From contig JQOA01000103.1 of the NCBI GenBank assembly GCA_000753945.1, forward strand, positions 1 through 15,481: 15,481 bases of DNA, given 5' to 3'. Shown in pieces: positions 6,639-13,275 of the stretch. The stretch comes from Smithella sp. D17. Its GTDB lineage: Bacteria; Desulfobacterota; Syntrophia; Syntrophales; Smithellaceae. The notes beneath the pieces were generated by a model that worked only from the letters and a program-made list of their open reading frames with translations, did not search any database and was not told the origin of the DNA. Position 1 is the first letter of the stretch. Each line of letters opens with the position of its first letter. The translations under genes and the position numbers were made by a program.

Positions 6639-7410
6639 ATGTTAAACGAAGTTACAATCAGTCGCGCAATTCTCGAAACCTATTTCAAAAAAACTTGATA
6701 GCTGTTTGGAGCTTGATGTTGCCATTGTCGGAGGCGGACCTTCGGGTCTGGTGGCCGGTTATTATCTTGCCAAGGCCGGGAAACGGGTAGCACTGTTTGA
6801 ACGCAAGCTCTCCATCGGCGGCGGTCTTTGGGGCGGCGGCATGATGTTCAATGCCATCGTGGTTCAGGAGGCCGGTAAACACCTGTTGGATGAATTTGGT
6901 CTGGAAGGTAAGGAATATGCCTCAGGCTATTATGTTTTGGACGCGGTGGATGTTACAACGACCCTGATCCACAAGGCTGTGCGGGCGGGCTTGCAGATAT
7001 TCAACCTGATTGCCATGGAGGATGTGGTCATCAAGCATGAACGCGTAGCCGGTCTGGTGATCAACTGGAGCGCGGTTGATACCTTGAAGTGGCACGTGGA
7101 CCCGATTACCCTGCATGCCAGGTATGTCATTGACGGCACGGGCCATCCCGCCAACGTGACTGAAGTACTGGTGCGTAAAATGGGTGTCAGATTGAATACG
7201 AGCACCGGTGGAATCGTGGGTGAAAAATCCATGGAGGCCGGGCAGGGTGAATTACAAACGGTTGCGAATACCCGTGAAGTCTATCCCGGTCTGTATGTCA
7301 GCGGTATGGCTGCCAATGCTGTTTATGGCGGGTATCGCATGGGTCCCGTCTTCGGCGGCATGCTGCTATCGGGACAAAAGGCCGCGCAAGAGATTCTGGC
7401 ACGCCTATGA
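6639..7410 (+). CDS. thi4: Thi4-type (sulfide-dependent) ADP-thiazole synthase, frameshifted near the N-terminus
   Basis: Thi4 makes the ADP-thiazole precursor of thiamin from NAD and glycine. An AGGAGG site precedes ATG 6639 (MLNEVTISRAILETYFKK), but an A7 run at 6687-6693 puts the frame into TGA. With six As the frame runs on as KLDSCLELDVAIVGGGPSG to 7410, giving 256 residues, the normal family length. In corrected numbering the dinucleotide-binding GGGPSG is at 31-36, GGGLWGGGMMFN at 60-71 and YRMGPVFGGM near 232-241. The position of the sulfur-donating Cys205 of yeast Thi4 holds His152 (KWHVDP). This predicts the archaeal/anaerobe type, which uses free sulfide and iron catalytically instead of destroying itself. 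The gene overlaps thiE by ATGA. As written, only a start at TTG 6706 would give a 234-residue product lacking the N-terminal helix; a sequencing error in the A run is the simplest explanation. Confidence 0.9.
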
Positions 7411-8072
7411 GTTTGATCCCCGGCAAAGGAAAACTTCATTTGTCATTGCGGCAAGGTCTCTATCTGGTATTGACCGAGCCGCGTGATGGCTATGAACGCT
7501 TATGCGAATGGGCCGTCAAGGCCGGTCTGCCGTGCGTGCAATTGCGCTATAAGGGCCATGATGAACGCGAACACCTCGTCCTGGCGCATAAATTGCGGAA
7601 CATTACCGCGGGCACGGACACGCTCTTCATCGTCAATGACCGGCCCGATATCGCGCTAATGTCCGGTGCGGACGGTCTGCACCTTGGGCAGGATGACCTG
7701 CCGGCTGCCGAGGCGAGGAGGTTGATCGGACCGGAGTTGTTGCTGGGGCTTTCCACGCATAATCTGGATCAGGTCAGGGCCGCCAATGACGCGCCGGTCG
7801 ATTACATCGGATTCGGGCCGCTGTATGCCACCAATTCCAAGGCCTGCGCCGATCCGGTACTTGGCCCTGCGGCTATTAAGGTCGCTCATGCCATGAGCAG
7901 GCACCCCATCGTTGCCATCGGCGGGTTGAATCCGGAACGGATCGTTCAACTGGGGAACTATGCTCATAATGTTGCTGTTATCCGGGCCGTGTGCGATGCG
8001 CCGGAACCTCTGATTGCCATGCAACGGATGCATGCCGCATATCTGGCTTTATTGCATGACCGGACGAAATAA
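7407..8072 (+). CDS. thiE: Thiamine phosphate synthase
   Basis: ThiE joins the hydroxymethylpyrimidine pyrophosphate and thiazole phosphate halves to give thiamin phosphate in the cytoplasm. The 221-residue TIM-barrel protein carries the expected motifs: VQLRYKG with Arg47 and Lys49, FIVNDRPDIAL with Asn77 and Asp78, GLHLGQDDLP with Asp96, GLSTHN at 114-119, the phosphate and substrate loop GPLYATNSKACADP with Lys145, and VAIGGLNPERI at 169-179. The length is typical. Its ATG overlaps the thi4 stop (ATGA), implying translational coupling, and both fall under the TPP riboswitch. No thiC, thiD or thiM is in the window, so the pyrimidine half must come from elsewhere. The gene is noticeably GC-richer than uvrC or the radical SAM gene. 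Confidence 0.95.
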   Translation: MSLIPGKGKLHLSLRQGLYLVLTEPRDGYERLCEWAVKAGLPCVQLRYKGHDEREHLVLAHKLRNITAGTDTLFIVNDRPDIALMSGADGLHLGQDDLPAAEARRLIGPELLLGLSTHNLDQVRAANDAPVDYIGFGPLYATNSKACADPVLGPAAIKVAHAMSRHPIVAIGGLNPERIVQLGNYAHNVAVIRAVCDAPEPLIAMQRMHAAYLALLHDRTK

Positions 8073-8137
8073 ATCGCATCCCCGTTTTTTCAGCACAGCT
8101 AAAGCTACGCACTGCATTGATTCTTCACCCTTCACGT

Positions 8138-8740
8138 TTACCCGTGCCCCCATCGTAATGAGGTTGTTCGTCTAACCAGTTCATCGTAAAGTTTTTCCAG
8201 TGGCCTGGCTGTTTCGACTCCTTCGAGCTTAGCGACTGCGGCAGCTATCGCCTCAATCGTTGACATCCCGTCTGAACGATGTTGCTCCCGCAACCGGTCT
8301 CTGCATCGAATTGGTGCCGGCAGAACCAACCGGGGCAGCGCCTGTAGAACAGGCATACTGCGATACAATCGCCGTGCCTGGCTCCATGTTGCGTCGATAA
8401 CCACTACGCGGGCTGGTGGTTTCAGCTCTGATACATTAGACTGTGTGCCGGTTCCATCGGGCCATAACAACCAGGTTCCGGGAACCCGCAGAAATTCATC
8501 ATCAATGGGCGAAATCCCGGCGCGGGCTCCACCCCCACAGGGGATAATTCGTGAGTTCGGCATCGCCAGCGCTGCTAGACGACCCGTGTTGCTGGGGCGT
8601 TCAGCTTCCCAAATATGCCGCAGGATCAAAATTTCTGTTCGCGTTGTTACAGTGGGCAGGATCGGGCAGATGCATATTTCCCGGCGCTGATAACAGCGGG
8701 GGCAGTGGCTGTATTCATCACGGGGCTTGTTCGAACGCAT
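8138..8740 (-). CDS. DTW domain-containing protein, probable tRNA-uridine aminocarboxypropyltransferase
   Basis: The 200-residue protein has the DTW-domain signature. The N-terminus holds a four-cysteine metal-binding-like motif (Cys13, Cys16, Cys23, Cys25, in CPRCYQRREICIC). RHIWEAERPSNTGRL is at 41-55, LLWPDGT at 91-97, the name-giving DATW at 116-119 followed by SQARRLYR, and STIEAIAAAV at 160-169. Family members such as E. coli TapT (YfiP) transfer the aminocarboxypropyl group of SAM to uridine in tRNA, giving acp3U. The start chosen is ATG 8740, which has AGGTGA six bases upstream; a GTG three codons earlier (8749) is possible. The gene converges on thiE, with 65 bases between and no clear terminator. 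Like the thiamin genes it is GC-rich compared with uvrC. Confidence 0.88.
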   Translation of the reverse strand: MRSNKPRDEYSHCPRCYQRREICICPILPTVTTRTEILILRHIWEAERPSNTGRLAALAMPNSRIIPCGGGARAGISPIDDEFLRVPGTWLLWPDGTGTQSNVSELKPPARVVVIDATWSQARRLYRSMPVLQALPRLVLPAPIRCRDRLREQHRSDGMSTIEAIAAAVAKLEGVETARPLEKLYDELVRRTTSLRWGHG

Positions 8741-8813
8741 GACTATCACCTATCTGCTGCGCGCGGTTAATTTATACCTGACACCGCATATAATATTTTG
8801 ATCTAATAAAACT

Positions 8814-8834
8814 TCCCTCCCTTGAGGGGAGGGA
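8814..8834 (-). terminator. Palindrome after uvrC, possible terminator
   Basis: TCCCTCCC (8814-8821) pairs with GGGAGGGA (8827-8834) across a 5-base loop. A second GGGAGGG (8839-8845) offers an alternative partner. Read on the minus strand the hairpin is followed by AGTTTTATT, a mediocre U tract, about 25 bases after the uvrC stop. It could end uvrC transcription or simply be another extragenic repeat. Confidence 0.45.
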
Positions 8835-8858
8835 CTGAGGGAGGGTGATTTAATGTCT

Positions 8859-8885
8859 GTCATACCAGCGAAAGCCGGTATCCAG
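8859..8885. repeat. Palindromic repeat fused into the uvrC 3' end
   Basis: The unit runs from GTCAT to ATCCAG. ATACC...GGTAT and GC...GC pair around a GAAA tetraloop, with one mismatch. It has the same edges as the palindromes flanking the GIY-YIG nuclease at 12992-13264. On the minus strand it encodes the last residues of UvrC (TGYRLSLV) and its TGA stop (8862-8860). Confidence 0.75.
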
Positions 8886-10617
8886 TGATCTTTTCACCAT
8901 TCACTTTTCGCGCTTCACCTACATCGGGAATATTATCAAGAACTGAAAGTAGATCACTTTTTTGCTTTACCTGGTGATGATAATTCAAGGCAAAGCGATG
9001 CGCTTCATCGCGTACTTGTTGAAGCATCCGCAATGCCTGCGGCCAGGATGACAAAAAAACGGCATCTTTACGTCCCGGCAGATAAACGCGATCTTCCGAT
9101 TTTGCCCCTTTCTTCTTTATGATTCCCTTGCCGGATGGCGTTGCACGCTCCTCCTTAGCCAACCCTATAACATCTATCTTGATTTTCAAATCTTTCAGCA
9201 CTAAAAGAGCAACATTAAGCTGTCCCTTACCGCCGTCAACAACAACTAAATCCGGCAGATTTTCTCTACTTGCAAACCGGCGTGAAATAACTTCATCCAT
9301 CATCGTGTAATCATCTGGTTCCGAGAGAGTCTTTATCCGATAGCGCCGGTAGCTGTTCTTGTCCGGTTCTCCATCCTGAAAAACAACCATTGAACCTACG
9401 GCATGCTTTCCGCTGATATTGGAAATGTCGTAGCATTCCATTCGCCGCGGCAGTTTTGACAGCGATAATTTTTCCTGAAGAATTTGCAGCGCTGCTGTTT
9501 TCTGCTGGCGACTTTTGTGCGCTGCCTCCCAGAGGTTTCTGGCATTGTCATTAGCCATATCCAGAAGAGCGTTTTTTGTTCCAATAGAAGGCACCGTCAG
9601 TGTCACTTTTCTATTTTTCTTTTCTGTCAGCCATTCAATAATTACTTGTTCATCCGTCAAACGGCAGGGGATGATAATTTCATCGGGAATGCCGGCATCA
9701 CTGTCATAATACTGAATCAGGCACGATGAAACAACTTCAACCGTATCCGTTTTTACTTTAATCGGTACGAATGATTTGCTGCCCAGAAGCTTTCCTTCAC
9801 GCACAAACAAAATACAAATCTGATAATGATCATCCTGTTCGTAAAGACCTACTATATCCTGATCTTTTTCAACGCCCCAGTCAACGTTTTGCTTTTCCAG
9901 CGCGTGCTCCAGAAAGGTAATCCGGTCGCGCAAGCACGCCGCTTCTTCGTAATTGAGATCCTGTGACGCCTCATTCATTTGTTTCTTCAGGTCAGAAATC
10001 AATTCGCGCCGATGCCCCTGTAAAAACGCTACGACGCTTTCAACGAGTTTCCTGTACGATTTTTCATCTACTAATCCTTTACATGGCGCAAGACATCTTC
10101 CCATCTGATATTCCAGACAAGGCCTTGGGCGCAATTTAAAATCACGGTTACGGCAGGAACGCAAAGGAAAGACCTGCTGGACAAAACGCAAAGTTTCCTT
10201 TGCCGCCAGTCCCGAAGGGTAAGGGCCGAAATAAAGTGCAGCATCGTTTAATCGTTTACGCACCAGTTGCAGGCGTGGAAACCTCTCCGCAGGATCAAGC
10301 GATAAATGATAATAAGTCTTATCGTCGCGAAGAGTTACGTTGTAACGGGGACGATGACGCTTGATTAAATTGTTTTCCAATATCAGCGCTTCTTTTTCCG
10401 TGGATGTTGTAATAAAGTCAAGGTCATGAACACGCGCCACTAGAAAAGGCGCCATAGGCCGTGTATCCTTACCGGTAAAATAAGAACTGACTCGACTTTT
10501 TAAATCGTTGGCCTTACCGACATAGATAATCTTTCCCTGCGCATCTTTCATTATATACACGCCTGGAAAGCGCGGAGCGGAAGTAATTTTTTCTTTTAAC
10601 ACAATGTTTTCTAACAT
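8860..10617 (-). CDS. uvrC: UvrABC system protein C, truncated C-terminus
   Basis: UvrC makes the two incisions of nucleotide excision repair after recruitment by UvrB-DNA. From ATG 10617 there are 585 residues. The N-terminal GIY-YIG nuclease (3' incision) shows GVYIMKD at 19-25, YVG at 32-34, Arg42 and the metal-binding Glu81. Cys155, Cys167, Cys175 and Cys179 match the iron-sulfur cysteines known in E. coli UvrC. A UVR motif that contacts UvrB spans about 206-240. The RNase H-like domain (5' incision) has Asp397, Asp461 and His540. The C-terminal tandem HhH domain begins (LDNIPDVGEARK) but breaks off at about residue 571, and a repeat-derived tail of 14 residues follows, so about 45 residues are lost. 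Loss of HhH should weaken DNA binding and the 5' incision. A TTG three codons upstream is an alternative start. Confidence 0.95.
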   Translation of the reverse strand: MLENIVLKEKITSAPRFPGVYIMKDAQGKIIYVGKANDLKSRVSSYFTGKDTRPMAPFLVARVHDLDFITTSTEKEALILENNLIKRHRPRYNVTLRDDKTYYHLSLDPAERFPRLQLVRKRLNDAALYFGPYPSGLAAKETLRFVQQVFPLRSCRNRDFKLRPRPCLEYQMGRCLAPCKGLVDEKSYRKLVESVVAFLQGHRRELISDLKKQMNEASQDLNYEEAACLRDRITFLEHALEKQNVDWGVEKDQDIVGLYEQDDHYQICILFVREGKLLGSKSFVPIKVKTDTVEVVSSCLIQYYDSDAGIPDEIIIPCRLTDEQVIIEWLTEKKNRKVTLTVPSIGTKNALLDMANDNARNLWEAAHKSRQQKTAALQILQEKLSLSKLPRRMECYDISNISGKHAVGSMVVFQDGEPDKNSYRRYRIKTLSEPDDYTMMDEVISRRFASRENLPDLVVVDGGKGQLNVALLVLKDLKIKIDVIGLAKEERATPSGKGIIKKKGAKSEDRVYLPGRKDAVFLSSWPQALRMLQQVRDEAHRFALNYHHQVKQKSDLLSVLDNIPDVGEARKVNGEKITGYRLSLV

Positions 10618-10673
10618 GGGGTACAATTCTTTTAATCGTTACGAATATTTCTGGATGAAACAAGCTCTTTTTA

Positions 10674-10946
10674 TTATTTTCTTGTAAAGTATGTCCAGGT
10701 TAAAACTTGATTCAGGATTACAGCAAGGATTGTTGCTGTCGGTAGCGGATCGGTAAAAAATGTCTGGATAAGCTTTGGCACCCGGGCGTAAAGCGAAGGA
10801 AGAAAAGCGGTGCTCAAGCCGAAAAATAACGCGATACCGGCCACAAATGTTTTACGCAGTGCTGATTCTCCTTTTTCTTTAATCAACTGAGCGGCATCAT
10901 CGACGATAATCCTGATGAATTCCTTTTCTTCATTTAGTGTAGTGTC
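10674..10946 (-). pseudogene. C-terminal remnant of an NCS2 (uracil-xanthine type) permease
   Basis: The open frame gives about 90 residues. It begins in the last cytoplasmic segment (VDDAAQLIKEKGESALRKT) and continues into hydrophobic helices (FVAGIALFFGLSTAFLPSLY, then PLPTATILAVILNQVL) and TWTYFTRK. The GLS-FLP pattern and the PLPTATILAVILNQ ending match the last two helices of nucleobase:cation symporter-2 proteins, which import uracil or xanthine. Normal members have about 430-460 residues and 14 helices, so the first 350 or so residues are absent. In the frame, a stop lies at 10949-10947, and a GTCAT palindrome and the uvrB end follow within 30 bases. There is no ribosome-binding site or good start codon. 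It is a dead fragment between uvrC and uvrB. Confidence 0.75.
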
Positions 10947-10956
10947 TCAATGAACC

Positions 10957-10977
10957 TTGTCATATCAGGGATGACAA
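10957..10977. repeat. Short palindrome between permease remnant and uvrB
   Basis: TTGTCAT (10957-10963) pairs with ATGACAA (10971-10977) around ATCAGGG. The ends match the GTCAT edge of the dispersed palindrome family, although the inner stem is degenerate. It abuts the uvrB stop codon and the breakpoint of the permease remnant. No T tract follows. Confidence 0.45.
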
Positions 10978-10979
10978 TT

Positions 10980-12974
10980 TCACCCCATCTCCAGCATAAT
11001 TTTGTTCAGTTCTTTCAACTCATCGCGTAGTTCGGCGGCGCGTTCGAATTCCATATTTTTTGCCGCCTGTTTCATTTCTTTCGTCAGCTTGGCGATCAAT
11101 GCCGGCAAATCTTCGTCTTTTAATGTGGCGATTTCCTCTTTAACCCCTGTCGGCACCGTCACGTAATCGGCTTCATAGATAGAGCCCAGAACATTGCTGA
11201 TGGATTTTTTAATTGTTTCCGGCGTGATATTATTTTCTTCATTATATTTTTGCTGAATAATGCGGCGGCGTTTGGTTTCATCAAGGCAGGCCTGAATGGA
11301 TTTGGTGATTTTATCGGCGTACATGATGACCTTACCGTTGATATTACGCGCGGCCCGACCGCTCGTCTGGATAAGGGAACGTTCCGAGCGCAGGAACCCT
11401 TCCTTGTCCGCATCCAGAATCGCTACCAGCGAAACCTCGGGAATGTCCAACCCTTCCCGCAGTAGATTTACACCGACAAGAACATCAAATTCTCCGAGGC
11501 GCAAATCACGGATGATTTCCACCCTCTCCAGCGTGTGTATATCGGAATGAAGATAACGCACTCTGACATCTACACCGGCGTAGTAATCGGTCAGATTCTC
11601 AGCCATCCTTTTGGTCAGTGTCGTTACCAGCACCCGTTCGTTCTTTTCAATTCTCTCTCTGATTTCCGCGAGTAAATCGTCAACCTGATGTTTGGCTGGT
11701 TTTACTTCGATCTCCGGATCCATTAGCCCTGTCGGACGGATGATTTGTTCCACGCGAACGCCTTTGGCTTTTTCCGTCTCATACAGCGCCGGAGTTGCCG
11801 AGATATATATTCGCTGATTGGTCAGCGCTTCATATTCGTCAAAACGCAACGGGCGGTTGTCCAGCGCGGAAGGCAGACGGAAGCCGTATTTAATCAGTGT
11901 TTCTTTACGCGAGCGATCACCCTTGTACATGCCGGATAACTGCGGCAGCGTCGCATGGCTCTCATCAATAATTATCAGAGCGTCATGTGGCAGATATTCC
12001 ATAAGCGTGGGCGGCGGCTGGCCGGGCCGGCGTCCGGTTAGATGTCGGGAATAGTTTTCTATGCCTTGGCAATACCCCATCTCCTCCATCATCTCCAGAT
12101 CAAAGTTGGTGCGCTGCTCCAGCCGCTGCATCTCGAGAAGCTTATTTTGTTCCTTATATTCGGCAAGCGTCAAAGCCAGTTCCGCGCGAATATCCGCAGT
12201 CGCCCTGGCAAGATTTTCTCGTGAGGTGACATAGTGGCTGCCGGGATAGACGGCTGTTTTAGTGACCGCACTTATTTTTTTACCACGCAGGGGATCAATG
12301 AGCGACATTGACTCAATCGTATCACCGAAAAATTCTACCCGCAAAGCCTGTTCATCTTCATAAGGAGGAAATATTTCCACAATATCGCCACGAACACGGA
12401 ATGTGCCTCGATGAAAATCAATATCGTTTCTTTCATACTGAATTTCGACAAGTCTTCTCAAAAGCTCATCCCGCGGAAATTCCTTGCCCGCTTCCAGTTG
12501 TACTATCATCCCCAGATAGGCGTCAGGCGAGCCCAAACCGTAAATGCAGGAAACACTGGCAACGATGATAACATCACGCCGCGTCAGAAGAGAATGCGTT
12601 GCCGCGTGTCGTAGTTTGTCAATCTCTTCATTAATGGCTGAATCTTTCTCGATGTAAGTATCCGTAACCGGCAAATAAGCTTCCGGCTGGTAATAATCGT
12701 AATAGCTGACAAAATATTCCACGGCATTTTCGGGGAAGAGGCCTTTGAATTCTTCATATAACTGCGCCGCCAGAGTTTTATTATGCGCGACAATAAGAGC
12801 GGGACGCTGGACGCGCTCGATGACATTGGCAATGGTGAAGGTTTTACCCGAGCCGGTCACGCCCAGAAGCACCTGATGCTCCTTGCCCTTTTCCAAACCT
12901 TTTACTAAATCTGAAATCGCCTGCGGCTGATCCCCCGCCGGAACAAAATCAGTTATCATTGAAAGTTTTTCCAT
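10980..12974 (-). CDS. uvrB: UvrABC system protein B
   Basis: UvrB is the damage-verifying helicase-like ATPase of nucleotide excision repair; it is loaded by UvrA and recruits UvrC. From ATG 12974 the protein has 664 residues, full length. Visible parts are PAGDQPQAI near the N-terminus, Walker A GVTGSGKT at 38-45, the DNA-gripping beta-hairpin YYDYYQPEAYLP at 91-102, DESH (Walker B) at 337-340, the helicase C-lobe with ISATP, TLTKRMAE, LLREGLDIPE and QTSGRAARN, and a C-terminal UVR motif at about 626-660 that binds UvrC. A TTG three codons upstream is possible, but the M4 start (MEKLSMITDFVPAG) matches family alignments. No Shine-Dalgarno is seen, because the leader is the end of a palindromic repeat unit. 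uvrC lies downstream on the same strand beyond the permease remnant. Confidence 0.97.
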   Translation of the reverse strand: MEKLSMITDFVPAGDQPQAISDLVKGLEKGKEHQVLLGVTGSGKTFTIANVIERVQRPALIVAHNKTLAAQLYEEFKGLFPENAVEYFVSYYDYYQPEAYLPVTDTYIEKDSAINEEIDKLRHAATHSLLTRRDVIIVASVSCIYGLGSPDAYLGMIVQLEAGKEFPRDELLRRLVEIQYERNDIDFHRGTFRVRGDIVEIFPPYEDEQALRVEFFGDTIESMSLIDPLRGKKISAVTKTAVYPGSHYVTSRENLARATADIRAELALTLAEYKEQNKLLEMQRLEQRTNFDLEMMEEMGYCQGIENYSRHLTGRRPGQPPPTLMEYLPHDALIIIDESHATLPQLSGMYKGDRSRKETLIKYGFRLPSALDNRPLRFDEYEALTNQRIYISATPALYETEKAKGVRVEQIIRPTGLMDPEIEVKPAKHQVDDLLAEIRERIEKNERVLVTTLTKRMAENLTDYYAGVDVRVRYLHSDIHTLERVEIIRDLRLGEFDVLVGVNLLREGLDIPEVSLVAILDADKEGFLRSERSLIQTSGRAARNINGKVIMYADKITKSIQACLDETKRRRIIQQKYNEENNITPETIKKSISNVLGSIYEADYVTVPTGVKEEIATLKDEDLPALIAKLTKEMKQAAKNMEFERAAELRDELKELNKIMLEMG

Positions 12975-12991
12975 AGTGCCCAATTACTTGT

Positions 12992-13021
12992 GTCATTGCC
13001 CAACTTGATTGGGCAATCCAG
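12992..13021 (+). repeat. Left terminal palindrome, GTCAT...ATCCAG
   Basis: ATTGCCCAA and TTGGGCAAT pair perfectly around the loop CTTGA. The 46 bases 12987-13032 match 15389-15434 with only three differences, two of which are the paired stem changes C to T and G to A that keep the base pair. Confidence 0.9.
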
Positions 13022-13044
13022 TTAACAAATTATCATTTCTCTTA

Positions 13045-13223
13045 TTACAGAATAAAATCCTCCGCAAGGTCACGCCACTCAGGATTTACTTTCTCGATAA
13101 GTTCTATTTTCCATTTCCGAGTCCATCTCTTTAATTGTTTCTCTCTTTGCAAAGCGGATTGGATATCGTTTACGTCCTCTTCGTTTACTGGCTAATATGT
13201 ACACGTAATAAGTTTTTTGTCAT
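13045..13223 (-). pseudogene. GIY-YIG endonuclease pseudogene with internal deletion
   Basis: Two pieces of a small single-domain GIY-YIG nuclease (normally about 90-100 residues) are recognisable. The N-terminal piece starts at ATG 13223 (MTKNLLRVHI) and, after a one-base shift, continues LASKRRG, matching the usual VYILASKRNGTLYIG start of these proteins. The C-terminal piece is EDVNDIQSALQREKQLKRW then TRKWKIELIEKVNPEWRDL, ending AEDFIL and TAA at 13047-13045; this is the characteristic helical tail of the family. The GIY-YIG catalytic core between them is missing, and the join falls at a GAAGAGGA-like stretch, suggesting deletion through a short direct repeat. Such enzymes cut DNA; this copy cannot. 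Palindromes lie 11 bases upstream and about 23 bases downstream. Confidence 0.75.
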
Positions 13224-13234
13224 AAGTACAATTT

Positions 13235-13264
13235 CTGGATTGCCCGGTCAAGCCGGGCAATGAC
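13235..13264 (-). repeat. Right terminal palindrome, inverted copy
   Basis: It begins CTGGAT and ends ATGAC, the reverse of the left copy. ATTGCCCGG and CCGGGCAAT pair perfectly around TCAAG. Compared with the copy at 12992, both innermost base pairs differ as matched pairs (AA/TT versus GG/CC in the corresponding orientation), so the fold is preserved. It ends 12 bases from the helicase stop codon. Confidence 0.88.
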
Positions 13265-13275
13265 AATCTTTTCTT

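Larger units (their letters stand above)
12992..13264. mobile_element. Compact palindrome / GIY-YIG nuclease / inverted palindrome unit
   Basis: A 273-base unit opens with GTCAT and a 9-bp hairpin (12992-13021) and closes with an inverted copy ending in ATGAC (13235-13264). The two hairpins have the same 9-5-9 geometry, the same flanks and the same loop (CTTGA on one strand, TCAAG on the other). Between them, separated by only about ten bases on each side, is a broken GIY-YIG endonuclease gene. Part of the same arrangement recurs at 15394-15481. I know of no named element with this layout; calling it mobile is an inference from terminal inverted repeats, compactness and repetition. It lies between uvrB and the helicase gene, in their leader/trailer DNA. 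Confidence 0.6.

Noticed and set aside
6687..6700. Programmed frameshift signal in thi4
   Set aside because: Only the A7 run is seen; there is no clear stimulatory structure, the shift falls near the start, and a homopolymer error explains it more simply. It is kept only as a possibility.
7656..8033. Minus-strand frame of 125 codons
   Set aside because: It is a shadow of thiE, whose motifs are complete on the plus strand.
13045..13223. Intact small nuclease gene
   Set aside because: The GIY-YIG core is absent and the two halves are in different frames, so it is a pseudogene.
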